Positions 51,697 through 61,332 are shown, counted from the first letter of the stretch. The stretch: DNA of 64,000 bases from Rhodoflexus caldus (GCF_021206925.1 NZ_JAJPRF010000001.1:186001-250000); one strand, 5' to 3'. Numbers and translations are program-made. Notes: a model not told the origin generated them from the sequence alone.

Positions 51697-53790
51697 ATGA
51701 ATCAACTCATCACCGCCTACTCTCCATGGTTCATTATCCTTTGCATTGGGACAGGTCTCCTCTATGCGGCACTGCTGTATTCGCAGGATGCCCCTTGGAG
51801 CAAATCTACCAATCGTATATTGGCTTTTGTTCGCTTTCTGCTGGTCAGTTTACTTGCTTTTTTGCTCCTTGAACCAATGATTCGGCAAATCAACAATGAG
51901 TATGAGAAGCCTGTGGCGGTCGTAGCCATAGACAATTCCGAATCGCTGGCACTTACCAACTCACCCGAGAAGTTAAAAAAGGCTGTTGAAACCATGAACA
52001 GCGTAGCCGAACGCTTGGGAAACCGAGGATTTGAGGTGCAAATGCGCAGCCTCTTGCCTAATGCAACGCCTCTTCGCAGTTTTGATTCCGTGCGGTTCAA
52101 TCTGCCCGTTACCAACTTGCAAGGGCTGTTTGCTTCCATTCAAAACAACTTTGAGAACCGCAACTTGGGTGCTGTGGTATTACTCTCCGATGGCATCTAC
52201 AACCAAGGCAGTTCGCCTTTGTACCAACCCGTCAAGGCCGGTATTTATACTATCGGCATAGGCGATACGCTCCCCCGCAACGATGTCAGCATTCGCGCAG
52301 CTTATCACAACAAAATAGCCTACTTCGGCAATCAATTCCCGATTGTAACGGAAATTACCCACTCCGGATTTGAAGGTCGTGAAGTTCAGTTGAGCGTTTC
52401 GCAGGCAGGCAAAGTGCTTGATTCCAAACACATAGTATTAGGCAAAGAAGGTGCGCTGCAACAAGTACAGTTCTTAGTAACTGCCTCTCAAAAGGGCGTA
52501 CAACGCTATGAATTACAAATTAGCCCGCTGGAAGGCGAGTTTACGCAGCAAAACAACGTAAGGCAGGTTTACATTGACATTTTGGACGGGCAAGAAAAAA
52601 TTCTGATAGTGGCTGCTTCCCCCCACCCCGACATCAAAGCCCTGCGAGCTGCCTTGGAAAAAAATTCCAATTATCAGGTAAGCCTTTTCATCCCTAATGT
52701 GATGCCCAATGAGGCCTTAAAACGCAACGAAAAATACGACCTGATAATTTTTCACCAGTTACCCAATGCCAATGCCATCACGGGCAATTTGGTGAAAGAA
52801 CTGCTGGCTGCCAAAACGCCTGCATGGTTTATCGTAGGCACACAAACTTATATTACAGCTTTCAATGCTTTAAGCCCGGGTGTCAGTATTGCCGCATCGG
52901 GCTATCAGACAGACCGCGTAACGGCTGCCATTAACCCACAATTTGACAAGTTTTTGCTCAGCGACGAAAACAAGTCGGCCATTGCCAAATATCCGCCATT
53001 AGTTGTTCCTTTTGGCGACTTTAAACCGGCACAGGGCACTGTTCCCATGCTGATGCAGCGCGTAGGCAGCCTGCAAACCAACAAGCCGCTCCTTGTTTTT
53101 GCCGAACAAGACGAGCGCAAAATCGGCATATTGCTTGGCGAAGGCATCTGGCAATGGCGATTGCAGGAATTTTCCCGCAGCGGCGAACAAGCCACTTTTG
53201 ATGAAATGATTGGGAAAATTACACAATACCTCACTGCAAGGCAGGATAAGCGCAAGTTTCGCGTCAATACTGTTGCCAATGAGTATTTTACGGGTGAAAC
53301 CGTGGAGTTTGAAACCGAAGTTTACAACGATATCTACGAAAAGATATACGGGCAAACCGTGCAGTTGGAAATTATACCCGAAAAAGGCAATAAGAGTACA
53401 TTCAGCTACGTAAACAGTGGTGAAGGTTTCCGCTATAAAGTCTCCGGATTGAAGCAAGGCGTGTATAACTTCAAAGCAAGCACCGTACTGAACGGCAAAA
53501 CCGAAACTGCGGAAGGTCGGTTTGCGGTAAAAGAAATACAGGCGGAAGCACTCAACACCCGCGCCGACTTCAACCTGCTGCGTCAATTGGCCAAGCAAAG
53601 CGGCGGCGAATTTTACACATTGGAAAACTCATCGCAACTGCTGGATAAATTGGAAAATCTAGAAGCTACGGCCGTTATTCACAGCAGCGAAGAAAACAAG
53701 GAAATCCTGTTTTTGAAATGGCTGTGTTTCTTGTTGCTGGCACTTGCTACGGGCGAATGGTTCGTCCGAAAATTCAGAGGCAGCTACTGA
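51697..53790 (+). CDS. Membrane-anchored protein with von Willebrand A-type domain
   Basis: A 697-residue protein. Two N-terminal membrane helices (about 8-28 and 38-62) are followed by a vWA-like domain whose metal site reads AIDNSESLALT (DxSxS) near residue 93, with LLSDGIYNQGSSP supplying the later aspartate. Then come beta-rich extracytoplasmic repeats and a final membrane helix (FLKWLCFLLLALATGEWFV). It resembles the large vWA/BatA-like membrane proteins of Bacteroidota. Partners such as MoxR ATPases are not adjacent. Function unknown. Confidence 0.78.
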   Translation: MNQLITAYSPWFIILCIGTGLLYAALLYSQDAPWSKSTNRILAFVRFLLVSLLAFLLLEPMIRQINNEYEKPVAVVAIDNSESLALTNSPEKLKKAVETMNSVAERLGNRGFEVQMRSLLPNATPLRSFDSVRFNLPVTNLQGLFASIQNNFENRNLGAVVLLSDGIYNQGSSPLYQPVKAGIYTIGIGDTLPRNDVSIRAAYHNKIAYFGNQFPIVTEITHSGFEGREVQLSVSQAGKVLDSKHIVLGKEGALQQVQFLVTASQKGVQRYELQISPLEGEFTQQNNVRQVYIDILDGQEKILIVAASPHPDIKALRAALEKNSNYQVSLFIPNVMPNEALKRNEKYDLIIFHQLPNANAITGNLVKELLAAKTPAWFIVGTQTYITAFNALSPGVSIAASGYQTDRVTAAINPQFDKFLLSDENKSAIAKYPPLVVPFGDFKPAQGTVPMLMQRVGSLQTNKPLLVFAEQDERKIGILLGEGIWQWRLQEFSRSGEQATFDEMIGKITQYLTARQDKRKFRVNTVANEYFTGETVEFETEVYNDIYEKIYGQTVQLEIIPEKGNKSTFSYVNSGEGFRYKVSGLKQGVYNFKASTVLNGKTETAEGRFAVKEIQAEALNTRADFNLLRQLAKQSGGEFYTLENSSQLLDKLENLEATAVIHSSEENKEILFLKWLCFLLLALATGEWFVRKFRGSY

Positions 53791-53880
53791 TGCTCTGTTT
53801 GTGCACGCCTGCAAGCCAGCAAAATCAATCGGATTGCGGATTTAAAAAAATCGGTAGAAAGCCGTATCAGCCGCAACAAT

Positions 53881-54022
53881 CGGGGGGCGGCTTCACGCAG
53901 TGCCTCCCGCAGGGAGGTATTGTCGTGAAACCGCAGATGTGCGAAGTCCCGCAGGGCTTCGTGCAGCTGCCGTGAAGCCGCCCCCCCGATGTAGCGGAAG
54001 CCCGAAGGGATCTCGCTACATC
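53881..54022. repeat. GC-rich multi-hairpin palindromic element
   Basis: An outer stem pairs 53881-53900 (CGGGGGGCGGCTTCACG-CAG) with 53967-53988 (CTG-CGTGAAGCCGCCCCCCCG). Inside are CCTCCC-GCA-GGGAGG (53903-53917) and GCGAAG-CCC-GCA-GGGCTTCG (53941-53961). Immediately after, GATGTAGCG (53988-53996) pairs with CGCTACATC (54014-54022) around CCC-GAA-GGG. The element lies between the 3' ends of convergent genes and is much richer in G+C than its surroundings. The rest of 53791-54059 is unremarkable. Confidence 0.75.
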
Positions 54023-54059
54023 TGCCTGCTTTGCGCAATGCGTTTTATTTCGCTCATGC

Positions 54060-54464
54060 TTACAACATTGCCTGCAACATACGGTACAAATAAGCTGCCG
54101 AATGGAGGGCTATTAGGAACAGCAGAATAGCCTGCTTTTGCTTGGCAAAAATCAACTTTTTAATAGCATCCATCAGGTGCGGGATATCGTGCCCCTCGGT
54201 GGTTGCCAACAGCGCAAACGAATACGCCACACGCCACAAGGTAACACCAATAAAGGCATATAACACAGCAGCAATGCTTTCATAAGCAAACTCCATCCAG
54301 TCAATCTTAATGTTTAAGGAAGACACGGAATAGGCTTTGGTAAATGCCATCAGTTCAGCGACTACCGCCACTGTAATGAACGCAATCCCTGTAATGCGTA
54401 ACATACGCGCCAAACGTGCCATTTGCTGTTCCTGCTCGGGCGAGAACTCGTAATTATCTGCCAT
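54060..54464 (-). CDS. Small membrane protein (DUF5362-like)
   Basis: A 134-residue protein with a charged N-terminus (MADNYEFSPEQEQQMARLAR), a helix at about 22-43, a second at 62-85, and a third near the C-terminus, with ALLATTEGHDIPHLMDAIKK between. The arrangement resembles DUF5362 proteins, but the match is by pattern only. Function unknown. It has a well-formed promoter divergent from fabD. Confidence 0.65.
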   Translation of the reverse strand: MADNYEFSPEQEQQMARLARMLRITGIAFITVAVVAELMAFTKAYSVSSLNIKIDWMEFAYESIAAVLYAFIGVTLWRVAYSFALLATTEGHDIPHLMDAIKKLIFAKQKQAILLFLIALHSAAYLYRMLQAML

Positions 54465-54486
54465 AAGTTGATAAAGTTGCTTTGTC

Positions 54487-54516
54487 CAAAATTAATTGAT
54501 TTATAGACAGATACAA
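54487..54516 (-). promoter_or_regulatory. Promoter of the DUF5362-like gene
   Basis: Minus strand: TTG (54516-54514), a 19-nt spacer, TAATTTTG (54494-54487), an exact consensus, 23 nt before the ATG. Confidence 0.65.
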
Positions 54517-54522
54517 TACGTG

Positions 54523-54553
54523 TTTGATTTTTTGTGCGATTCGGTGAATTTTG
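54523..54553 (+). promoter_or_regulatory. Probable promoter of fabD
   Basis: TTTG (54523-54526), a 19-nt spacer, GAATTTTG (54546-54553), one mismatch to TAnnTTTG, 21 nt before the ATG at 54575. It is back to back with the promoter for the minus-strand gene. Confidence 0.5.
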
Positions 54554-54574
54554 CACACCAATTTACGCAACGCA

Positions 54575-55450
54575 ATGAAAGCATACATTTTTCCGGGACA
54601 AGGCGCGCAGTTCCCCGGCATGGGCAAAGAACTGTACGAGCAGCATGAGGCTATCCGCCAACTTTTTGAGCAAGCCAATACTTTGCTGGGTTTCCGCCTG
54701 TCCGATATCATGTTCAACGGCACCGAAGAAGACCTGAAACAAACCAAAGTTACTCAGCCTGCCATCTTCCTGCATTCGGTGGCTGTTGCCAAAACAGCGG
54801 CAGACTTCAAACCCGACATGGTAGCCGGCCACTCTCTGGGTGAATTTTCTGCTTTGGTAGCTGCCGGAGCCATGAGCTTTGAAGATGGGCTGATGCTGGT
54901 ATCGCAGCGTGCACAAGCCATGCAGCGCGCCTGCGAAATTAACCCCTCTACCATGGCGGCCGTGCTGGGACTGGACGATGATAAGGTAGAAGAAATCTGT
55001 GCCCAAATCACCGATGAAATAGTGGTTGCGGCAAACTACAACTGCCCGGGGCAATTGGTTATTTCGGGTTCTTTTAAAGGCGTAGAATTAGCAGGCGAAG
55101 CATTGAAAGCCGCAGGAGCTAAGCGTGTGCTGCCTTTGCAGGTGGGCGGAGCGTTCCACTCGCCGCTGATGGAACCAGCCCGCGCAGAGCTGGCCGCTGC
55201 CATTGAAAAAACACATATTGTAACACCTGTGTGCCCCGTTTACCAAAACGTGGATGCCAAACCTTACACCGACCCCGCACAAATCAAGGCCAACTTGATT
55301 GCGCAATTGACCGCCCCCGTGCGCTGGACGCAAAGCGTACAAAATATGATAGCCGACGGCGCTACCGAATTTGTAGAATGTGGCCCCGGCAAGGTTTTGC
55401 AAGGACTTGTGAAAAAAATCAATAAAGACGCGGCGGTTGCTTCGCTGTAA
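54575..55450 (+). CDS. fabD: Malonyl-CoA:ACP transacylase
   Basis: Loads malonate on acyl carrier protein for fatty-acid synthesis. The 291-residue protein begins MKAYIFPGQGAQFPGMGKEL, carries the nucleophilic serine in VAGHSLGEFSALVAAG near residue 91 and the catalytic histidine in GGAFHSPLMEPA. FVECGPGKVLQGLVKKI closes it. The ATG at 54575 is preferred over one eight codons upstream that lies inside the presumed promoter/leader. A hairpin follows the stop. Confidence 0.97.
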   Translation: MKAYIFPGQGAQFPGMGKELYEQHEAIRQLFEQANTLLGFRLSDIMFNGTEEDLKQTKVTQPAIFLHSVAVAKTAADFKPDMVAGHSLGEFSALVAAGAMSFEDGLMLVSQRAQAMQRACEINPSTMAAVLGLDDDKVEEICAQITDEIVVAANYNCPGQLVISGSFKGVELAGEALKAAGAKRVLPLQVGGAFHSPLMEPARAELAAAIEKTHIVTPVCPVYQNVDAKPYTDPAQIKANLIAQLTAPVRWTQSVQNMIADGATEFVECGPGKVLQGLVKKINKDAAVASL

Positions 55451-55480
55451 TCATTGTGCAGTGGCGGCATGCTTTTATAC

Positions 55481-55583
55481 AAAAACCCCGACAGGTCTTG
55501 GCAGCCTATCGGGGTTTTTAAATACTTGTTTTTCAGGAGTTTACATAAAAATTTTTCGCAAACCACTCGCGCTTTTACATAGC
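55481..55583 (+). repeat. Dispersed repeat, copy E: terminator hairpin + tail
   Basis: AAAAACCCCGACAGG pairs with CCTATCGGGGTTTTT (one mismatch), a likely fabD terminator. The tail reads TAAATACTTGTTTTTCAG ... AAAAATTTTTCGCAAACCA ... CGCGCTTTTACATAG. Its last 9 nt form the end of the minus-strand GNAT gene (stop at 55575-55577). Confidence 0.7.
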
Positions 55584-56126
55584 CGTCAAATCCCAGACTA
55601 CCACTGCCCAATGCTCATCGTGTTGGTAGCTGTGAATAATCTCGTAGCCCATGCGTTGGTGTGCCCGCATAGAGCGCGCGTTGCGATAAGAAACTTCGGT
55701 AACTACCAAATCATAGCGTCCCTGTAACTGCTCGCGCATGGCCAGATACAACTTGTCAAAAAGCCCCTCGCCCCGATAGCCCTCTGCCACACATATTTGC
55801 CCCATCAGGCAGTAGCGATAATCCGTCATGGGTTTGCCTTTATAAGTAAGCCCGGCAATCATCTCGGATGTGGATTGCAAAAATTCGGAAGCAGCGGCAA
55901 CCGTTAAGGGAGTCGGCAGGCAATAGCCTACCACTTTATCACCGTCATAAGCCACCAACGGCGGCTCTGCTGCATACAGCCGCTCCAAAAAGGGGACATC
56001 ATAGCGCGCCACCACAAATCCTTGCGATTGCTGGGTAGCTTCGCTGATGTTTTCGCGCAGGTTAGCGCGTTGAAGGTCTATAATTTGTGCCAAGTCGTGC
56101 GGCAAAACATTTCCTATACGAATCAT
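55575..56126 (-). CDS. GNAT-family N-acetyltransferase
   Basis: A 183-residue acetyl-CoA-dependent acyltransferase. Motif A is ICVAEGYRGEGLFDKLYLAM, with the acetyl-CoA-binding Q/RxxGxG/A variant EGYRGEG; VTEVSYRNARSMRAHQRMGY follows as motif B. The substrate cannot be predicted. The ATG at 56126 (MIRIGNVLP) matches the usual domain start. The stop codon falls within repeat copy E. Confidence 0.88.
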   Translation of the reverse strand: MIRIGNVLPHDLAQIIDLQRANLRENISEATQQSQGFVVARYDVPFLERLYAAEPPLVAYDGDKVVGYCLPTPLTVAAASEFLQSTSEMIAGLTYKGKPMTDYRYCLMGQICVAEGYRGEGLFDKLYLAMREQLQGRYDLVVTEVSYRNARSMRAHQRMGYEIIHSYQHDEHWAVVVWDLTAM

Positions 56127-56188
56127 GTATTTTGAAAGGCTTTTTTGCAAATTTAGCTGTAACCAAGCCATTCCGACCGCACGATGGC

Positions 56189-56196
56189 TACATTTG
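56189..56196 (+). promoter_or_regulatory. -7 box (TACATTTG) for the lipoprotein gene
   Basis: An exact TAnnTTTG match 26 nt before the ATG at 56223. No clear -33 element. Confidence 0.45.
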
Positions 56197-56222
56197 CACA
56201 AGATTTGCGCTCATTTCAACTT

Positions 56223-57083
56223 ATGAAACAACTATTGCTGCTACTGTTTGCGGCAGGCACACTGGTTGCCTGTAAAAGTAACGTTGCTCCCGAAGGCGAG
56301 CCTACGGAAATCAGTTTTGACAGCCTTGCTTTTCACCCCGATATTACGCGGCGCAATACTTCACGCGAGCGCATCATCCGCCCCAAAATAAGCCCCGAAG
56401 AAGCCCGCGGGCGTTTTGAAACCGATATTGCAGGTTTAGACATAAACGAGTCGGACGGCAGCATCAACATAGACCGCAGCGAGGCAGGTATTCGCTATAC
56501 GGTGCGCTTTGTACCCAATGACCCCAAACTGAAACCGGATACCGTCGGCCTGCTGATTGCCGGACTTGATTACTTGGACAGCGTTTATGTGCTGGCACGC
56601 AACCGATTCCGTGCTTTCCCGATAGTAAACGCAGACCGCAACTACAAGGCCACCAACGGGCAGGCAGGTTTGCCGCGCAGCATGAACGGGCGATTTACGG
56701 GCAATTTCGGCTTTACTTCTGCGCTGCCGCCGCTATTGAACGATTCGCTGGGCATTATAGACCTGAACCGCGCCAAAGATATCATTTTGGAGCGGCGACG
56801 CACCAATTCGGCCTTTACCAATCCGCTCAACCTGACGGTGCGCTACACGCTCCGCGACAGTGTTAAAAATGCCGTGCGCGATACTATCCCCGGCAGGGCA
56901 ACACCTTTTGCAGTTGTACAAAACACTATCAGCGTACAGATTTATCATTACCAGTTTCGCACCGATATTCCTGCTTTTGTATCGGATGCACTGCGCGAAC
57001 GCCGTACTTTCCCTCGCGGACGCACCGAAAATACACCCCGCACCGAACGGCCTGTCATCTTGGTTGTTGTGGACAGGGATTAG
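56223..57083 (+). CDS. Hypothetical lipoprotein
   Basis: A 286-residue protein with a textbook lipoprotein signal (MKQLLLLLFAAGTLVAC). The mature part is rich in Arg, Asp and Pro, with a beta-strand section (IRYTVRFVPNDPKLKPDTVG; LNLTVRYTLRDSVKNAVRD) and an Arg-rich C-terminus (RERRTFPRGRTENTPRTERP). I recognise no family. The ATG at 56223 gives the signal peptide; one 13 codons upstream overlaps the -7 box. It is followed after 284 bp by the PorE-like gene; that gap shows nothing recognisable. Confidence 0.75.
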   Translation: MKQLLLLLFAAGTLVACKSNVAPEGEPTEISFDSLAFHPDITRRNTSRERIIRPKISPEEARGRFETDIAGLDINESDGSINIDRSEAGIRYTVRFVPNDPKLKPDTVGLLIAGLDYLDSVYVLARNRFRAFPIVNADRNYKATNGQAGLPRSMNGRFTGNFGFTSALPPLLNDSLGIIDLNRAKDIILERRRTNSAFTNPLNLTVRYTLRDSVKNAVRDTIPGRATPFAVVQNTISVQIYHYQFRTDIPAFVSDALRERRTFPRGRTENTPRTERPVILVVVDRD

Positions 57084-57367
57084 CATAGGAAATTCGGCTT
57101 GGGGATTTCGGATTTGGGAGTAAACCAAAGGTGCTGATTGCTTGCTTGTAACTTTTATGAATCAAGCTATATGCAAAACTATTTGCGGTCAATTGCTGCG
57201 TCCTTTGCGGTACACAAGATACCCCACAGTGTGTGCGGAGTATTACACGCGGAGAGGCACATTTACCAAACCCATTGGGGTATTGTGTAAAAAAATTTGC
57301 GCCGACAATGAAACGTTTACACGCATGGAGGAATCAAACAATAACCGGCACTAATCAGTAAAAGTAC

Positions 57368-60010
57368 ATGAACATTCCTCGCTCCTTCCCACTGCCGACC
57401 ATCGTAGCTTTTATCGGCAGTTTGTATTTGCTGCTGCCTGTATCGGCTTTTGCCCAAAAGGCAGACTTAAAGAAAGGGCTTCAATTGCTGTCAAGTAAAC
57501 AACTTGGCGCAGCACAAGAATTTTTTGAAGATATCATCAAGACAGACAGCACTCATACTGCTGCTTATTTTGCACTGGCACAGACCTACTTTGAGCAGTA
57601 CAAAACGCTGCGGGAGCAGCAAAAACATCAGGTGCGCCTGTTGAATATCCAGCCGCAATTGGACTTACTCAAAAAAAGTCATCAGACAGCAGCCGATTTT
57701 AATCGCCTCTACACCAAGTTGGAAAGCAGGTCTAAGGAAGATATCAGACGTTTATTGGCCGTAAGCGAGCAGATGCTCACAACCGATTTTGCGCAAATCA
57801 TTATGCAAGAGGCCTTTCAGTTAATCAATCAGGCACCCTATCGCCGCGCGTTAAATCAAATGTTCGGCAGCAAAATTTATGACCGTGTTACCGAATCGGA
57901 TACGGTAATTGCACTGCGCCGCCTGCTGGTTCAGCAATGCAGGCAATACATTAGTGCCTTTCCGAAAAGTACGCACGTCAGTACGGTGCGTCAGATTGCC
58001 CGCGAGATGTTACAGGAATACCTGAGCATGGAGCAGTTGCGCCGCTCCGGTGAACGCGACGGACGGGAATATGAACAGTTCTGCGAGCTTATTTTGACAT
58101 ACTGCACGGCTGATGAGTATCGGCACGTCTTGCCTGAATTTTACGGGGCTTACTTTGGTTTTAACAAGCAGAATTATCTCAGGCACCACAACTACTTCAA
58201 ACTGAAAGAGTTATCACAGAAATTCAATCTTTCGCCCGAAAGTCTTCTGTGCGAACTCAACCTGCATAATGCCGGTTACACGCCCGAAAAACAGGCTTTG
58301 TATGAGGCTTTTATCAACACTTTTGCACCCGAAGACGTAGCGCTGGTGGCCATAAAAAAAATGGCCGAACCTGCCATCATAAAGCGTGAATGGGAAAACG
58401 CACGCACGATTTTTAAACGCTATCGCCAACTGTTTCCCGGCAAGGATAATTATTTCGCAAAAATGGATGCACTGTTGGCTGAACCCGAAGGTGAAAAAAA
58501 ATTAGAAAACTTAGGAACTGCCATCAACTCCGACAAGCGTGAATATAACCCTGTTTTAACGTTAGACGGTCGCACACTCTACTTCTCCCGCCGCGCCTAC
58601 AATACAGGCGAAGATGTGTTTGTCAGCCAATGGGACGGCAAAGAATGGTCGCAAGCAAAACCGTTAGATAAAAAAATCAATACAGAATCGCACGAAACAC
58701 CGCTGGCCATCAGTCCCGACGGACAAACCTTGTTCCTGTTTGGCAACTATTACATGCTGCCTAATTTTTTCTACGTTATACAGGATGCACAATTAGGCAA
58801 AGGTGATTACTACTTTGCCGAAAAACAGGGCAACAGTTGGAGTAAAATCAGTGCTATGCCAAACCCTGTAAATTCTGTGTACTTTGAATCAGGTTTTAGT
58901 ATGAGTGCGGACGGCAGCGCAATACTGTTTGCTTCCGACAGGCCGGGTAATGTAGGCGGTTACTTCCCTAACTACAACCCCAATTACCTGTATTATCACG
59001 GTTCGGGGGAGTTTAATGTGGATATCTACGTATCGCTGCGCACCGAAAACGGTTGGAGCACCCCTATCAATCTGGGGAAAGTGATTAATACGCCCTTTGC
59101 AGAAAACAGCCCATGGCTGCATCCCGACATGCGCACCTTATACTTCACTTCCGATGGGCACCCGGGGCTGGGCAGTTACGATGTTTTTGTCAGCCGCCGC
59201 CTGCGCGAAGACTCATGGACAGAATGGAGCGAACCCGTTAATTTGGGCAAAGCCATTAACAGCGCAGGCAGCGATGCCATCCACATAACAGCCGACGGTA
59301 AAACGGCACTGGTTGTTTCTTCTCAACCGGGTAATTCGTATGGAGAAACCGATATTTATCGCATTACGATACCGGAGCCGCACCGCGCAGAACCGGTCGT
59401 AGTTGTAACGGGTACTGTTATTGACAGCAATGGCAAACCTGTAACAAAAGCACAGATAACATGGCAGGCAACCGATAACTCACAGAAAGGCACGGCAAGC
59501 GTACAGCCCAACGGGCGGTTCTCTATCCCCCTGAAAAGAGGCAAAAAATACCGCTATCAGCCTGTTGCTCCCGACTACTTTTCGGGTTCGCAAATTGTAG
59601 ACCTCACGCAAACGCCCGCAACAACTCTTGTGATAGAACAGCCCGCCATGGAAATGGGCAGTTTAAACAAGTCCGAATCAAAGGGGTTTGTCATCAATTC
59701 TTTGGAGTTTGACTTTGACAGCGATGTTATTCGCCCGCAGTCCCTTCACGACTTAGACCGCTTGGCGGCACTTTTGCAAGACAACAGCTTGATGCTCCAC
59801 ATTGAAGGCCACACCGACGATAAAGGCAGTGATGAGTTTAACCTTTCATTGTCGCGCCGACGCGCCGAGGCTGTCAAGAAATACCTGCTTGCCAAAGGTT
59901 GCAAAGCGCAGATAATAGCCAAGGGTTTCGGCAAAACGCAACCGATAGCGCCTAACACGACCGAAGAAGGCCGACAGAAGAACCGCAGGGTAGAGTTTCG
60001 GGTAGAGTAG
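57368..60010 (+). CDS. PorE-like OmpA-family protein with TPR, PD40 and CarboxypepD_reg domains
   Basis: An 880-residue exported protein. Signal peptide to about residue 29; TPR-like repeats (~32-110, GLQLLSSKQLGAAQEFFEDI); a helical section; PD40 propeller blades from ~390 to 665 (EYNPVLTLDGRTLYFSRR; FSMSADGSAILFASDRPG; LHPDMRTLYFTSDGHPGLG); a CarboxypepD_reg domain near 677 (VTGTVIDSNGKPVTKAQI); and a C-terminal OmpA domain from ~776 (SLEFDFDSDVIRPQS, IEGHTDDKGSDEFNLSLSRR) that binds peptidoglycan. The same order occurs in PorE of type IX secretion, so it is a candidate component. Confidence 0.88.
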   Translation: MNIPRSFPLPTIVAFIGSLYLLLPVSAFAQKADLKKGLQLLSSKQLGAAQEFFEDIIKTDSTHTAAYFALAQTYFEQYKTLREQQKHQVRLLNIQPQLDLLKKSHQTAADFNRLYTKLESRSKEDIRRLLAVSEQMLTTDFAQIIMQEAFQLINQAPYRRALNQMFGSKIYDRVTESDTVIALRRLLVQQCRQYISAFPKSTHVSTVRQIAREMLQEYLSMEQLRRSGERDGREYEQFCELILTYCTADEYRHVLPEFYGAYFGFNKQNYLRHHNYFKLKELSQKFNLSPESLLCELNLHNAGYTPEKQALYEAFINTFAPEDVALVAIKKMAEPAIIKREWENARTIFKRYRQLFPGKDNYFAKMDALLAEPEGEKKLENLGTAINSDKREYNPVLTLDGRTLYFSRRAYNTGEDVFVSQWDGKEWSQAKPLDKKINTESHETPLAISPDGQTLFLFGNYYMLPNFFYVIQDAQLGKGDYYFAEKQGNSWSKISAMPNPVNSVYFESGFSMSADGSAILFASDRPGNVGGYFPNYNPNYLYYHGSGEFNVDIYVSLRTENGWSTPINLGKVINTPFAENSPWLHPDMRTLYFTSDGHPGLGSYDVFVSRRLREDSWTEWSEPVNLGKAINSAGSDAIHITADGKTALVVSSQPGNSYGETDIYRITIPEPHRAEPVVVVTGTVIDSNGKPVTKAQITWQATDNSQKGTASVQPNGRFSIPLKRGKKYRYQPVAPDYFSGSQIVDLTQTPATTLVIEQPAMEMGSLNKSESKGFVINSLEFDFDSDVIRPQSLHDLDRLAALLQDNSLMLHIEGHTDDKGSDEFNLSLSRRRAEAVKKYLLAKGCKAQIIAKGFGKTQPIAPNTTEEGRQKNRRVEFRVE

Positions 60011-60012
60011 TC

Positions 60013-61254
60013 CTACTCAAACCGCAGCGATTCTATCGGGTCTAATTTGGAGGCTTTGAAAGCGGGATAATAACCGGACAGGATACCTACACCTATACAT
60101 ACGACAAGCGCAATCATCATCCATGCCCAAGGCACAAGGAATCCGCCTGCCTTCACCAGCACTGCCACCAAGTTGCCAATCAGGATGCCGAGGATGATGC
60201 CGACTACTCCGCCGATGATGCAAATGACAACGGCTTCAATCAAAAACTGTTCGCGGATGCGCGTAGGGGTTGCGCCCAGTGCCTTGCGAATACCTATTTC
60301 GCGGGTGCGTTCCGTTACCGAAACGAGCATAATATTCATCAACCCGATAGATGCGCCCAAAAGGGTGATGAATCCGATACCGAAACCGCCTATGCGAAGT
60401 TGTCCGCTGATATTGTCTAAGGCTTCCTGTGCCGTTTCATTTTTTTCTATCAGAAACGATTCGGGTTTGCCGAGTGCATCGCGGCGAATAAGCCTGAATT
60501 TACCCGTAGCTTCGCCCATGAGGTATTCCAAATCGGCAGGGTTGCGAACAATGCAGGTTGCCCGATAGTACAGCCTGCGCCCGTTGGCAAGCGCTACGGC
60601 TTTTTCAAAAGGAATGAGTACGTTGCGGTTCAGACCTCCGCCGCCGCCGCCAAAGCCCGCTTTGTCTTTCAGCACCCCGATAACACGGAACTGATTGCCA
60701 AGCAGCAATATGGGTTGATTTAGGGCTTGTTCGGCACTTGTGAACAGTTTTTGAGCAACTTCGTTGCCAATAATGGCTACGGGTACGCCGTTGCGCAATT
60801 CTACGGTCGAGAAATTTCTGCCGACTTCCAAATCGCCGCCGACAGTGGCCAGATAGTGCTCATCTGCTCCGGTAACTGATATGTTGGGGTTGGTTTTTAA
60901 AGAGCCGCTCTTGATTTCCGCCGTTCCCGAAAGGCTGGTTTGTAAAGCTACGGGCGCATATTCTTCAAACTTTCGCTTAAAAAGCATGATTTCTTCGTAA
61001 GAAATCGGTTCGGCCTGTGTTGTATTAACCCCCATTTGCTGCCTGCGCCTGCGGTCTAAGTCGCTGATGTTGAAGGTATTAGCCCCAAGGTCGGAAAGCC
61101 CTTGTGAAACAGAGTTCTGAATGGCATCTATTGCCGTCAGAATCCCTACCAAGGCTGTAATGCCGATGGCAATAATGGCAGCGGTCAGTGAAGTTCTTAA
61201 CAAGTTATCGCGAATGGCTTTCATTGCCTCGCGAACATTTTCGGTAAAAATCAT
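60013..61254 (-). CDS. MacB/FtsX-type ABC transporter permease
   Basis: A 413-residue permease with one N-terminal helix (about 19-40), a periplasmic MacB core domain (about 50-275) and three C-terminal helices with the FtsX motif [20 protein letters not shown]. It ends [17 protein letters not shown], typical of the family. Such proteins couple cytoplasmic ATP hydrolysis to periplasmic work or export. The ATPase and periplasmic adaptor are not adjacent. A TATATTTG -7 box lies on the minus strand at 61279-61272. Confidence 0.93.
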   Translation of the reverse strand: MIFTENVREAMKAIRDNLLRTSLTAAIIAIGITALVGILTAIDAIQNSVSQGLSDLGANTFNISDLDRRRRQQMGVNTTQAEPISYEEIMLFKRKFEEYAPVALQTSLSGTAEIKSGSLKTNPNISVTGADEHYLATVGGDLEVGRNFSTVELRNGVPVAIIGNEVAQKLFTSAEQALNQPILLLGNQFRVIGVLKDKAGFGGGGGGLNRNVLIPFEKAVALANGRRLYYRATCIVRNPADLEYLMGEATGKFRLIRRDALGKPESFLIEKNETAQEALDNISGQLRIGGFGIGFITLLGASIGLMNIMLVSVTERTREIGIRKALGATPTRIREQFLIEAVVICIIGGVVGIILGILIGNLVAVLVKAGGFLVPWAWMMIALVVCIGVGILSGYYPAFKASKLDPIESLRFE

Positions 61255-61304
61255 CTTATAGAGAGTGTAAGCAAATATACGGGAAAGTTCCCGTTGTTTG
61301 GGTG

Positions 61305-61312
61305 TAACTTTG
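61305..61312 (+). promoter_or_regulatory. -7 box (TAACTTTG) for ubiE-porT
   Basis: An exact TAnnTTTG match 20 nt before the ubiE ATG. The -33 element is not clear. Confidence 0.45.
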
Positions 61313-61332
61313 CAACTTTCAACGATTGCCGC

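Noticed and set aside
53784-54038. Minus-strand open frame of 84 codons over the palindromic element
   Set aside because: The openness follows from the GC-rich repeats, no start or family pattern is convincing, and the nested complementarity is a stronger signal.
57142-57354. 70-codon plus-strand frame before the PorE-like gene
   Set aside because: Cysteine-rich random-looking translation with no start context; treated as non-coding.
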